A stretch of 64,000 bases of DNA from an uncultured Flavobacteriaceae bacterium (lineage in GTDB: Bacteria > Bacteroidota > Bacteroidia > Flavobacteriales > Flavobacteriaceae). Below are positions 26,322 through 35,660 of this stretch, in pieces. Under the pieces are notes generated by a model, which saw only the letters and a list, made by a program, of their open reading frames with translations, did no database searches and had not been told where the DNA came from. The DNA is taken from NCBI GenBank assembly GCA_947494695.1, contig CANLWB010000007.1, forward strand, positions 1 through 64,000, in the 5' to 3' direction. Each line of letters begins with the position of its first letter. Within the stretch, counting starts at the first letter, position 1. The position numbers and the translations under genes are program-made.

Positions 26322-26813
26322 TTTGTAAGATTTTACAGTTAAACACTTACAAATATAAAATTATTTCTTACAAATACTTAATTTCATCGTAAAAAAATGA
26401 CGTTTTAACGATTTTAGGGTTGTAAAATTCCAATTACCTCATAGAAAATCTTTTCATTTTAATCGTTCTACATATTATTCTGATTATATTGTCTATCAAA
26501 CAAAAAGGACAAAGTATTTTTAAATGCTGGGCTTTAACATTGAATTGGCTTAAACTTCTTAATCGGCCATGATACATTACTTTATTCACCTCATTGTCCA
26601 TTTATAACTCCGAAATCACACTGTCCTTATAAAAAAAGTCTCCAACTCCACAAAAAAACATCTATGCCTCATTTTAATCAAAAAAGTTTAAACTAGTTCA
26701 TTATGATTTTTTTAGTTCACAATAAAATAAATTGATTTTATTAAATGAATGCAGCCACTATATAAGAATATTATAAAAAAATGCGTTTAGTTTTTTTATT
26801 GGCCTAAATGTAA
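26322..26813. other. non-coding stretch between the T9SS cargo gene and the threonine leader
   Basis: About 490 bases, very AT-rich, with no open frame worth reporting and no tRNA-like or strong hairpin structure. It should carry the promoter of the divergent minus-strand gene, but I see no convincing TAnnTTTG element for it. Confidence 0.5.
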
Positions 26814-26821
26814 TACTTTTG
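26814..26821 (+). promoter_or_regulatory. probable -7 element of the threonine operon
   Basis: TACTTTTG fits TAnnTTTG. It places the transcript start a few bases before the leader ORF at 26842. The -33 side is only T-rich. Confidence 0.5.
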
Positions 26822-26841
26822 AATTGTATTTATAGAATATA

Positions 26842-26949
26842 ATGAATCATTTAAACCAAAATACAACAGTACCATTCTCATCTTTAACTAAAGGTGCTAT
26901 TGCTATTTTTGGAACAACTACAACAACCACTACCCCTTGGGGTTGTTAA
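26842..26949 (+). CDS. thrL: threonine operon leader peptide
   Basis: A 35-codon open frame starting MNHLNQNTTVP and holding seven consecutive Thr codons (26914-26934) after IAIFG and before PWGC and TAA. It precedes thrA-thrB-thrC by 85 bases. This is the classic design of a transcription-attenuation leader: scarcity of charged tRNA-Thr would stall the ribosome in the Thr run. The Thr run itself can pair with the stop-codon region (AACAACC 26922-26928 with GGTTGTT 26941-26947). Symbol is by analogy with the enterobacterial leader; the sequence is not homologous in any way I can see. Confidence 0.85.
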   Translation: MNHLNQNTTVPFSSLTKGAIAIFGTTTTTTTPWGC

Positions 26950-26966
26950 GCATATATATTCTCCAG

Positions 26967-27012
26967 GCACCCTTTGTAATTTTTTATAATTACAACATTT
27001 CAAATATTTTTT
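26967..27012 (+). promoter_or_regulatory. candidate attenuator between the leader peptide and thrA
   Basis: A perfect 8-bp hairpin TTGTAATT / AATTACAA (26974-26995) is followed 12 bases later by a run of six T (27007-27012). Just before it, GCACCCTTT (26967-26975) can pair, with one bulge, with AAAGGTGC (26890-26897) inside the leader ORF, which would compete with the hairpin. The stem is AT-rich and the T-run is offset, so whether it terminates is uncertain. Confidence 0.45.
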
Positions 27013-27034
27013 CCAACTATCAATTCATTAAAAG

Positions 27035-29482
27035 ATGAAGGTTTTAAAATTTGGCGGAACTTCAGTTGGTTCAGCAAAAAACATAAATAGTGTTATAAAT
27101 ATACTTACTCAATACGCTCAAGAAGATTCCATTATAAGTGTGGTATCTGCTGTTGGTGGTATTACAGATAAATTACTTTTGGCTGGTAAACAGGCTCAAA
27201 ATAAAGATAGAGGTTTCGAAGAAACGTTTAACAAGATTAGAGAGATTCATATAAATATTATAGATGAACTCAATCCCGATAAGGCAGATGATATCATTGC
27301 GTACGTAGAACATCGTCTCGATGAGTTAAAAAGTTTGCTTGATGGCATCTATTTAATTAATGAATTGTCTCCTAAAACATCAGATAAACTGGTGAGTTTT
27401 GGAGAATTGTTATCCTCTTATGTTATTTCGGAGACCATAAAAAACCGAGAGGTATCTGTAGACCGTAAAAACTCGCAAGAGCTCATTGTTACAAATTCAA
27501 ATTTTACTAAGGCAGAAGTTAATTATAAACTTACTAATAAAAACATAACGGATTATTTTAAATCTGTATCTCAGCAAATCACAATACTTCCCGGTTTTGT
27601 ATCGAAGTCTTTGGCTGGTGAACAAACGACCCTGGGGCGTGGTGGATCCGATTTCACGGCGGCTATTGTTGCTGCTGCTCTTAAGGTTGAGCAGTTAGAA
27701 ATCTGGACCGATGTAAGTGGTATGTATACAACCAACCCTAAGTTGGTAAAGCAGGCCTACCCTATTGAAAAAATATCGTATCAGGAAGCCATGGAATTGT
27801 CACACTTTGGGGCCAAAGTATTGTACCCTCCAACGGTACAGCCTGTCCTAAATCTAGAAATTCCCATTCATATAAAAAACACTTTAGAACCTAATGCATC
27901 AGGGACTATAATTTCTAAAGATAATACGAACGGAACATCGGCTCCTGTAAAAGGGATTAGTAATATTAGTAATATTGCCCTGTTAACTTTAGAAGGAAGT
28001 GGTATGGTTGGTATTCCTGGAGTTTCTAAACGCTTGTTTGAAACGTTATCTCAGGAGAAAATTAATATTATTTTAATTACTCAGGCATCTTCAGAACATT
28101 CTATATGTTTAGGAATAGAAGAAAAAGACGCTAATCAAGCCAAACAAGCCATTGACGATGTATTTGAGAACGAAATCGCTCTTAATAAGATCAATCCTAT
28201 CGTTTTAGAAACTAACCTTTCTATTATTGCACTCGTTGGTGATAATATGAAAAATCATCAAGGTATTAGCGGTAAAATGTTTAGTGCCTTAGGGAGAAAT
28301 AATATTAACATTAGAGCCATTGCTCAAGGCGCATCAGAAAAGAATATCTCTGCAGTGATCTCAGATAACGATGTAAAAAAAGCTCTAAACACCTTACATG
28401 AACAATTCTTCGAAATTGACACCAAACAACTTAATGTATTCATTACAGGTGTTGGAAATGTGGGAGAAAAACTTGTTGAACAAATCAGGCAGCAGAACCG
28501 CTATTTGATAGAAAACCTAAAGATTAATTTGCGTGTTATTGGACTTTCTAATTCGAGAAGCATGATCTTTAATGAAGATGGTATTGATTTATCAAGTTGG
28601 AAGGATCAATTAGCTAGTGGAGAAAAAGCAAGCTTAGAAGGCTTTTTTGAAAAAACAAGATCTTTAAACTTAAGAAACAGCATTTTTGTGGATGTAACTG
28701 CCAACTATGATGTTGCTGGTTTATATGCTAATTATTTACGAGAAAGTATTGGTGTAGTGGCTTGTAATAAAATTGCTTGCTCCAGTGATTTCGAAAATTA
28801 TAGTTTATTAAAACGTTTATCACTTAAATACAATGCGCCATTCTTATTTGAAACCAATGTTGGTGCTGGACTACCCATTATAGACACTTTAAATAATTTA
28901 ATTGCTTCGGGAGATAAAATCACATCGATACAGGCCGTTTTATCTGGAAGTTTAAACTTTGTGTTTAACAATTTCAATGATACAACTAAATTTTATGATG
29001 TTGTTAAACAAGCTGCGGCAGAGGGTTATACAGAGCCCGACCCAAGAATTGATTTAAGCGGTGTTGACGTTGCGAGAAAGATATTGATTCTGGCTCGTGA
29101 AAGCGGAATGAAATTAAACCTTGAAGATATTGCTAATACACCATTTCTATCAGAATCTGGATTAAAAAGTGATACTGTTGATGATTTTTACCAAACATTG
29201 GTTGAGGATGAAACACATTACCAGGGTCTCTATGCGTCTGCCAGTTCTAAAAACTGTCAGTTAAAATATGTCGCCCAGTTAAATGAAGGTAAAGCCAGTG
29301 TTGGTTTACAGGAAATTCCAGAAGGCCATCCATTCTATAACCTAGAGGGTAAAGATAATATTGTTATGTTTTACACACAACGTTATCCAGAACAACCTAT
29401 GATTATTAAAGGAGCTGGTGCCGGTGCCGAAGTAACAGCATCTGGTTTATTTGCAGATATTATTAGAGTAGGAAATGACTAA
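27035..29482 (+). CDS. thrA: bifunctional aspartate kinase / homoserine dehydrogenase
   Basis: 815 residues. The aspartate kinase domain begins KFGGTSVGSAKNI and runs to about residue 290. ACT regulatory domains follow (about 310-455, including GISGKMFSALGRNNINIRAIAQG). The homoserine dehydrogenase part begins with an NAD-binding GVGNVG motif near residue 470 and continues with the catalytic domain (ETNVGAGLPIIDTLNNLI; EGYTEPDPRIDLSGVDVARKILILAR). It catalyses the first and third steps from aspartate to homoserine. Size and fusion match ThrA/MetL. The downstream thrB and thrC and the Thr leader show it serves threonine synthesis. Confidence 0.95.
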   Translation: MKVLKFGGTSVGSAKNINSVINILTQYAQEDSIISVVSAVGGITDKLLLAGKQAQNKDRGFEETFNKIREIHINIIDELNPDKADDIIAYVEHRLDELKSLLDGIYLINELSPKTSDKLVSFGELLSSYVISETIKNREVSVDRKNSQELIVTNSNFTKAEVNYKLTNKNITDYFKSVSQQITILPGFVSKSLAGEQTTLGRGGSDFTAAIVAAALKVEQLEIWTDVSGMYTTNPKLVKQAYPIEKISYQEAMELSHFGAKVLYPPTVQPVLNLEIPIHIKNTLEPNASGTIISKDNTNGTSAPVKGISNISNIALLTLEGSGMVGIPGVSKRLFETLSQEKINIILITQASSEHSICLGIEEKDANQAKQAIDDVFENEIALNKINPIVLETNLSIIALVGDNMKNHQGISGKMFSALGRNNINIRAIAQGASEKNISAVISDNDVKKALNTLHEQFFEIDTKQLNVFITGVGNVGEKLVEQIRQQNRYLIENLKINLRVIGLSNSRSMIFNEDGIDLSSWKDQLASGEKASLEGFFEKTRSLNLRNSIFVDVTANYDVAGLYANYLRESIGVVACNKIACSSDFENYSLLKRLSLKYNAPFLFETNVGAGLPIIDTLNNLIASGDKITSIQAVLSGSLNFVFNNFNDTTKFYDVVKQAAAEGYTEPDPRIDLSGVDVARKILILARESGMKLNLEDIANTPFLSESGLKSDTVDDFYQTLVEDETHYQGLYASASSKNCQLKYVAQLNEGKASVGLQEIPEGHPFYNLEGKDNIVMFYTQRYPEQPMIIKGAGAGAEVTASGLFADIIRVGND

Positions 29483-29570
29483 TGCTAGAGCGGCATTGAG
29501 TCTTATAATGCTATAAATAAGTTGTTTCGAGCGTGTACGAGAGATCTCATCATTAAGAGTCAAATTAAAA

Positions 29571-30494
29571 ATGAAAAACGAAATAAAAATATTTTCACCT
29601 GCAACTGTTGCCAATGTGGCTTGTGGTTTCGATGTCTTCGGATTCTGCCTGGACAGTGTTGGTGATGAGATGGTGATTAGAAAAACCGATAAAAAAGGCA
29701 TTCATATTACTAAAATTGAGGGTTTCGATTTGCCCTATGAAGCCGAATTGAATGTCGCAGGTGTATCGGCATTAGCCATGTATGAAGATGCTAAACCAGA
29801 TTGTGGTTTCGAAATTGAGATTTACAAACATATAAAACCCGGAAGTGGTATAGGAAGTAGTGCAGCAAGTGCTGTAGGAAGTGTTTTTGGGATGAATGAA
29901 CTTTTAGGTAACCCCTATAGTAAAACACAGTTAACAAAATTCGCAATAAAAGGAGAGGCTTTGGCTAGTAAATGCGAGCACGCAGATAATTTGGCTCCAG
30001 CAATATTTGGCGGTTTTACATTGGTTAGAAGTGTATCTCCTTTGGAAATATTGGAAATTCCATCTCCTAATAATTTATATGCAACCATAATTCATCCACA
30101 AATAGAAATAAAAACATCTGAAGCTAGAGCGATATTACCCAATGAAGTGTCTTTACAACACGCTATCACGCAATGGGGAAATTTTGGAAGTTTAATTCAT
30201 GCGTTGCACACCAGTGATTATGACCTTATTAGAAAGTCACTTCAAGATGTTATTGTAGAGCCTTACAGAGGTAAATTAATCCCACATTATAACGACGTAA
30301 AAAAAGCCACTCTGGAAAATGGTGCTTTAGGAGCTGGAATATCGGGGTCTGGGCCTTCAATTTTCGCTTTGAGTCACGGTCTGGAGAACGCCAATGCGGT
30401 TAAACAAGCCATGGAACAGGTGTATTCGAAAACAGGAATTAGCTTCGAAATACATGTTAGTAAAATTAACACGGAAGGGATAAAGGTTTTGTGA
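29571..30494 (+). CDS. thrB: homoserine kinase
   Basis: 307 residues of the GHMP kinase family. It starts with the A-T-V-A-N-V-A-C-G-F-D pattern of ThrB. The ATP-binding loop P-G-S-G-I-G-S-S-A-A-S-A is near residue 92, and the C-terminal motif is G-A-L-G-A-G-I-S-G-S-G-P-S. It phosphorylates homoserine. It is 88 bases after thrA and 127 bases before thrC, in the same operon. Confidence 0.95.
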   Translation: MKNEIKIFSPATVANVACGFDVFGFCLDSVGDEMVIRKTDKKGIHITKIEGFDLPYEAELNVAGVSALAMYEDAKPDCGFEIEIYKHIKPGSGIGSSAASAVGSVFGMNELLGNPYSKTQLTKFAIKGEALASKCEHADNLAPAIFGGFTLVRSVSPLEILEIPSPNNLYATIIHPQIEIKTSEARAILPNEVSLQHAITQWGNFGSLIHALHTSDYDLIRKSLQDVIVEPYRGKLIPHYNDVKKATLENGALGAGISGSGPSIFALSHGLENANAVKQAMEQVYSKTGISFEIHVSKINTEGIKVL

Positions 30495-30538
30495 ATTTAA
30501 AACTTATGCAACTCTTTTGAACTAAAAATTGAGATATT

Positions 30539-30616
30539 TGTTATTCTGCACTTGATGCGGAATCCATTATAAACCGAATAAACATTAAACAGATTCCTGC
30601 CTTCGTAGGAATGACA
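30539..30616. repeat. short palindromic intergenic repeat between thrB and thrC
   Basis: The two ends of this 78-bp stretch are imperfect inverted copies of about 25 bases: the left starts TGTTATTCTG and ends GCGGAATC, the right starts GATTCCTGCC and ends GGAATGACA. Sequences of the form GTCATTCnTGC...GCAGGAATC recur as dispersed intergenic repeats in many bacterial genomes. It lies within the thr operon, so it is transcribed and could form a hairpin in the mRNA. Confidence 0.6.
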
Positions 30617-30621
30617 GAGAA

Positions 30622-31914
30622 ATGAATTATTACTCACTAAATAAGCAAGCCCCCAATACATCATTTAAAGATGCTGTTATAAAAGGATTAGCTCCAGATA
30701 AGGGATTATATTTTCCAGAAAACATTACACCTTTACATGATGATTTCTTTAAAAATTTAGAACACCTATCGCATACCGAAATCGCTTTCGAAGCTATTAA
30801 ACAGTTTATATCTCCAGAGATTCCCGAAGATGTGCTAAAGACCATCATTGCGGAAACCCTGACTTTTAATTTTCCTGTGGTACAATTGGACGAGCAAATT
30901 TCAACATTAGAACTGTTTCATGGGCCTACCATGGCATTTAAAGATGTTGGCGCACGTTTTATGGCCCGTTGCTTAGGTTATTTTAACCAGGACAACACAA
31001 ATGAAGTTACTGTTTTAGTTGCAACATCTGGAGATACTGGTGGAGCTGTTGCCAATGGTTTTCTTGGAGTAAAAGGTGTGAATGTAGTTATCCTTTATCC
31101 TAGTGGAAAAGTAAGCGATATTCAGGAAAAACAGCTTACAACCCTAGGCAAAAACATCAAGGCACTGGAGGTAAACGGTACCTTTGATGATTGTCAGGCC
31201 ATGGTAAAAACAGCTTTTTTAGACGAATCGTTAACCAGTAAGATGCAATTGACTTCTGCGAATTCTATCAACGTTGCGCGTTGGTTACCGCAGTTGTTTT
31301 ATTTCATATTTGCATATAAACAACTTTATAAAAAGTATGATGATATTGTGTTTTCGGTCCCAAGCGGAAACTTCGGTAATATCTGTGCCGGTATCATGGC
31401 ACAACAATTGGGGTTACCAGTTCATCACTTCATAGCCTCTAATAATGAGAACAATGTAGTGACCGAATATTTAAAAACTCAGTTGTATCATCCGAAACCA
31501 TCTATACAAACTATTAGTAACGCCATGGATGTTGGGAATCCAAGTAATTTTATTCGTATTCAGGAAATCTATAAAAATAAATTTGAGACCTTAAAAGACA
31601 ATGTATCTTCATTTAGTTTTTCAGATGACGATACAAGAGAAGCCATGCTGGAGTTGTATTCAAAATATAACTATGTAGCCGATCCCCACGGTGCTGTTGG
31701 ATATTTAGGTTCTAAAGCCTATTTGAAAAACAATCCAAATGCGCATTGCGTCTTTTTAGAAACGGCACACCCAACTAAATTCTTAGATGTAGTTGAAGAC
31801 GTGATTAAAGAGAAACAACCTTTACCCGAACAAATTCAATCGGTTATGGGTAAAGAAAAAGTATCTGTCAAGGTTAATAATTATGAAGATTTAAAACGTT
31901 ATTTGCTAAAATAA
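30622..31914 (+). CDS. thrC: threonine synthase
   Basis: 430 residues. Pyridoxal phosphate enzyme with the Lys107-centred motif T-M-A-F-K-D-V-G, the phosphate-binding loop ATSGDTGGAVA, and VPSGNFGNICAG. It converts O-phosphohomoserine to threonine. It has the N-terminal extension and length of the bacterial class of threonine synthase (Y-Y-S-L-N-K at the start). Last gene of the thr operon, followed by a strong terminator. Confidence 0.95.
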   Translation: MNYYSLNKQAPNTSFKDAVIKGLAPDKGLYFPENITPLHDDFFKNLEHLSHTEIAFEAIKQFISPEIPEDVLKTIIAETLTFNFPVVQLDEQISTLELFHGPTMAFKDVGARFMARCLGYFNQDNTNEVTVLVATSGDTGGAVANGFLGVKGVNVVILYPSGKVSDIQEKQLTTLGKNIKALEVNGTFDDCQAMVKTAFLDESLTSKMQLTSANSINVARWLPQLFYFIFAYKQLYKKYDDIVFSVPSGNFGNICAGIMAQQLGLPVHHFIASNNENNVVTEYLKTQLYHPKPSIQTISNAMDVGNPSNFIRIQEIYKNKFETLKDNVSSFSFSDDDTREAMLELYSKYNYVADPHGAVGYLGSKAYLKNNPNAHCVFLETAHPTKFLDVVEDVIKEKQPLPEQIQSVMGKEKVSVKVNNYEDLKRYLLK

Positions 31915-31932
31915 AACCTATAATGATATGTC

Positions 31933-31990
31933 TAACCATGAAATCTCATTGGTTAAAAGTTAATCGGCCAGAACATAAATCTGGCCGATT
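31933..31990. terminator. bidirectional terminator after thrC
   Basis: A perfect 11-bp stem AATCGGCCAGA / TCTGGCCGATT with a seven-base loop (31962-31990) is followed by ACTTTTAT. It is preceded by a weaker hairpin TAACCATGA / TCATTGGTTA (31933-31955). It lies between the convergent thrC and the 34857-32005 gene and can serve both. Confidence 0.85.
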
Positions 31991-32004
31991 ACTTTTATAG
32001 TATT

Positions 32005-34857
32005 CTATCTAACAATAAGTTTCAATATTTTATAAGTATCTCCAGATTGAATATGTACAAAATACATCCCCTTCGATTCGAATAAACGGTTAGAGAGTAT
32101 TAACTCATCACTAACCTGTTCTTTTTCAACAATTAATTGCCCTCCAATGCCATATATTTTAACATAAGAATCTAAATCTCTAACCAGATTAATTTTAAGA
32201 TCTTGTTTATACAATGGATTAGGGTACATAGCAATAAAAGCTTGCTCATTGGCTAATACATTATTGGAAGGTTGAAGCATTCTTGCTACAGATGCGGTAT
32301 AAGTAACAACCAACTTGGGACCTGCAACACTGTTCTCATCTGATGCGAACCATGCGTCACTTCCTCCACTTGCACTCGACACGATCAAGCTCAAATTGTT
32401 TCCTCCAGATAGTTTTGTCTCATCCAGGCTCCAGGTATATCTCGTTCCTATACTCCAGGTACCATTGATACTTCCCAATTCATCTTCTATTGTTGGCTTA
32501 TTGGAACTGGAAAGCGTACTTTCAGTCCAATTATTACTATCTCCCTTATCCACCTTAATATTCATAGGATTGTTTGAACCATCACTATTACATGTCATCT
32601 TTAATTCGGCACTGGTTATTGTTCCATTGATTTCGCTTAGATCAAACATCAGATATGCGACACGATTTGCACCTTCCTGTTGAATCTTTAAAACGTTATT
32701 ATTGAAATTAGTCGCACGCTCTAAATAGGCGTCATTTATAGGTGAAAGCATAACTGTTTGCGGTGCACTTCCTAAAACCGTAATTTCACTATTAGCCGTA
32801 AACCCTCCGTCTGTTGTAGTTACCGTAATAACCGTACTTCCTTCGGCTACCGCCGTAACAATTCCATCACTATCTACCGTCGCCACCGAGATGTCATCAG
32901 AAGACCATGTTACACTTTTGTCTGCAGCCGTAGAAGGTAAAACCATAGCAGTAAGTACTTTGGTTTGATTTGGTGTTAGCGTCAAAGTATCTGGGGCTAA
33001 GGTAACTCCAGACACCGGATCTGTGCCTACTTGGGCAGTTACTAAAATTGCCCAGTCGCTAGTGCTATCATCTGGGGCACTCCCCAAACTTCGACTGGAT
33101 CCACCTGAAATTGAAGTAACGCCTCCATCTTGTAATGCCCCTCCGTTTCTTGGGTCAAACCATTTAACATTAAAATCTCCAGATTGATTACTTAAATCAA
33201 GATTCGTTGTGCCTCCATTTGGTAAATAAATGATGTACGCTTGACCTGCATTGGCAAGACATCTATTTCCTCCTCCACTAACCAAACGATCATCATTATC
33301 GGTATTCCAATATGCAACACCACTCCCTTGAAAGAACGTTAGAATCGCATGGCGGGCCCATGTATCCAGAGTTTCGTATCTGCGAAAGTCCTCTGTTCTA
33401 AAGTCTCCTCTAGAACCACCATACCACATGACACCAGCTCCACCGGCCATTAAATTCCCCCATAGCACGCCTTTTCTGGCATTTTGAGACACATTGGAAT
33501 TGGTCTCACTATTGCTAGTAAATACGCCATTATTGGCGGGTGCCTGTTCATCTGATGCCACAACCCAGGGTGTATTATTTTCTCTGGACTTGGTAATTAA
33601 ATCTTTGGTAAGTTCAAACACTTCCGGGTAATTTCTGCCATCATTGTCATTTTGCATCGAAGCCCCTGTTAATTTGGTCTTAGGAGTTTGAGCCAAAAAG
33701 TTATCATATTTTTCCTTGTATTCAGATTCGGGCCTAGTGTGAATTACAATGAGACTATTCCAGGGATCTATAGAATCAAGAAAATTAATTTTAGGGGTTG
33801 CTGAAGCCGCTGTACCAGAATCACTCCTGCTACCATATTCTTCAGAAATATTCCATTCCACGCCTAAGTGATGACCGAATCTAGCAACCATTTCACGATA
33901 ATAAATATTAATTTCTAACGTATCTAGTCTATACCAATTTTCAGCTTCTGCTAATTTAAAGTGTAAGTGCAGTCCTTTTTGTTCGGCATAATTTAATACA
34001 ATCTCCCATTGTTCCAGTTTAGAAACATCATAAATAAATTTACTACCAATTTTTGTCCATGGAAAAACATTTTTATCATCTCCTCCATACAAGGACATTG
34101 AGATGGCATTAACCTGCCCTATGTCCGACATATAATTGATTGCTCCAATTATATTTTTTCCTTTTCCTCCATCCCAGGTAGGATCACCTGTGTTAAAATC
34201 CCCTAAATGTGGATCATAAAAATGTTGTACACACAATGGACAGTCTTCTCTACTATCATCAAAATCAAAATCATTATAATCTAAAAAGTTCTCAGGGGAA
34301 TCCGGACCGAACTTCAAAAAATACTCTCCAGTCTCTGCAAACCTTAGGTATCTTCTTTGATTTATGCTCCCTGTTTTTTGGTATTCTAATCTTCCTTTTG
34401 CTCTTAAGTCCGGTAGGGTTTTGTCGGAAGGCTCTATATCACCTACATCGCCTGTAAGACTATATGTTGGAGACGGCAAACTACTAATAGTCTTTGTAGC
34501 TACATTGCTACCCGTGTAATACAATACCTCATAAGACCATACACCTAATTGGTCTGGCCTTAAATATGCTTTAAATATACTACCTTCGGTAGCATTAGTA
34601 TTTGCAGCATTTCCATCTGCCGCAAAAAAACCGGGCACCCTTAAAACACTTCCATCTGGCCTTGTAAAAACAACATCCATTCGGGAATTTTTGAATGTAT
34701 TACCGGTTTCTGTTAAACCATTTCCTGGTAGTGTTAAGGAAATTGTGACTTTATGCCACTTCTGTAAGACTCCTTCAATATCAACGGTTTGTGAATTAGT
34801 AAAAAATGAAATAGAAAAGATTAGGCATAAGCTAATCCAAAGTTTAAATGCTTTCAT
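32005..34857 (-). CDS. secreted multidomain glycoside-hydrolase-like protein with T9SS sorting domain
   Basis: 950 residues with signal peptide. Order: DUF5060 N-terminal domain (about 25-110), central TIM-barrel-like region (about 140-520, with DYNDFDFDDSRE, WNISEEYGS and WVVASDEQAP as possible acidic catalytic segments), putative collagen-binding-type beta domain (about 545-640, YIIYLPNGG, VKWFDPRNGG), BIG2 bacterial Ig domain (about 645-735, VTWSSDDISVATVDSDGIVTA), DNRLRE/CBM96-like carbohydrate-binding domain (about 740-895, AYLMFDLSEINGTI) and T9SS type A sorting domain (about 905-950). It is exported and probably degrades or binds an extracellular polysaccharide. The CBM96 relation hints at alginate or a similar polymer. 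The gene is monocistronic and not in a polysaccharide locus. Confidence 0.8.
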   Translation of the reverse strand: MKAFKLWISLCLIFSISFFTNSQTVDIEGVLQKWHKVTISLTLPGNGLTETGNTFKNSRMDVVFTRPDGSVLRVPGFFAADGNAANTNATEGSIFKAYLRPDQLGVWSYEVLYYTGSNVATKTISSLPSPTYSLTGDVGDIEPSDKTLPDLRAKGRLEYQKTGSINQRRYLRFAETGEYFLKFGPDSPENFLDYNDFDFDDSREDCPLCVQHFYDPHLGDFNTGDPTWDGGKGKNIIGAINYMSDIGQVNAISMSLYGGDDKNVFPWTKIGSKFIYDVSKLEQWEIVLNYAEQKGLHLHFKLAEAENWYRLDTLEINIYYREMVARFGHHLGVEWNISEEYGSRSDSGTAASATPKINFLDSIDPWNSLIVIHTRPESEYKEKYDNFLAQTPKTKLTGASMQNDNDGRNYPEVFELTKDLITKSRENNTPWVVASDEQAPANNGVFTSNSETNSNVSQNARKGVLWGNLMAGGAGVMWYGGSRGDFRTEDFRRYETLDTWARHAILTFFQGSGVAYWNTDNDDRLVSGGGNRCLANAGQAYIIYLPNGGTTNLDLSNQSGDFNVKWFDPRNGGALQDGGVTSISGGSSRSLGSAPDDSTSDWAILVTAQVGTDPVSGVTLAPDTLTLTPNQTKVLTAMVLPSTAADKSVTWSSDDISVATVDSDGIVTAVAEGSTVITVTTTDGGFTANSEITVLGSAPQTVMLSPINDAYLERATNFNNNVLKIQQEGANRVAYLMFDLSEINGTITSAELKMTCNSDGSNNPMNIKVDKGDSNNWTESTLSSSNKPTIEDELGSINGTWSIGTRYTWSLDETKLSGGNNLSLIVSSASGGSDAWFASDENSVAGPKLVVTYTASVARMLQPSNNVLANEQAFIAMYPNPLYKQDLKINLVRDLDSYVKIYGIGGQLIVEKEQVSDELILSNRLFESKGMYFVHIQSGDTYKILKLIVR

Positions 34858-35189
34858 AACATGAGTGGTTAAAAATTTTTAAAATATTTGGGGCTTAAAA
34901 ATATGTAAAACCATACGCAGAATAAAGTAATAGCCTACATTTAACATATTAAAAATCCTATAAAATAAAACTTAAAAACCTACTTTGAAACAATACGATT
35001 TGGTAACTCACTAAGGCATTTACTATTAGGTAATACAATTATTCTATATTAATATATACGAAGTGATTTAATTTTTTTTCAATTGACTACAAAATGCTCT
35101 TTTATCCCTATACGTTTCCTTTTCATTCCCCTATAGAGATGCACAACAGTTCAAAAAAATTAATGAACTATGATGTACTAAAAGGCCAT
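34858..35189. other. non-coding AT-rich gap
   Basis: About 330 bases between two minus-strand genes. I see no open frame, RNA gene, terminator hairpin or clear promoter element in it. Confidence 0.5.
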
Positions 35190-35549
35190 TTAGCTTTCAA
35201 CATCATGATTTGCAAACAGATAAATCCAAATGGTTCTTGATAACCTAAAGTTTATGGTGCTAAATAAAATGGCCATCAAGACAATTACCAAAAATGAAAC
35301 CAATAAGGAGCGTCCAAATATAAAGTGAGATAACAAAAAAGCTCCAATGAATTCGGCTACAGCCAGAGCATAACTCACAAACATGGCTCCAAAGAAAAAC
35401 CCTGGTTCTTTTTCAAATTTAAAATTGCACTTTTTACACCTATCATTAATTTTGGGGATTTGAAATAACAGTAAGTTACCAGAGGTATGAAAAATGCTGC
35501 TCTTTTCACAACTGGGACATTTCCCTTTTAATATTGATAATAGTTTCAT
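35190..35549 (-). CDS. DUF983 membrane protein with zinc ribbon
   Basis: 119 residues. Two Cys pairs, C-P-S-C (residues 13-16) and C-K-K-C (about 37-40), form a zinc-ribbon-like N-terminus and are followed by E-K-E-P-G-F-F-F-G-A-M-F-V-S-Y and two membrane segments (about 50-100). This pattern defines DUF983, a family of unknown function. It is divergent from the AraC-type gene. Confidence 0.85.
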   Translation of the reverse strand: MKLLSILKGKCPSCEKSSIFHTSGNLLLFQIPKINDRCKKCNFKFEKEPGFFFGAMFVSYALAVAEFIGAFLLSHFIFGRSLLVSFLVIVLMAILFSTINFRLSRTIWIYLFANHDVES

Positions 35550-35660
35550 CTTGTTTAATTTAAAATAACTTTACAAAGTTAACTTAACTTTTAGGTGCAT
35601 CCTTTATAAATAACACGCCACTTTTTGTATTTTTAGGACATAGCAAGTATAATACCATTC

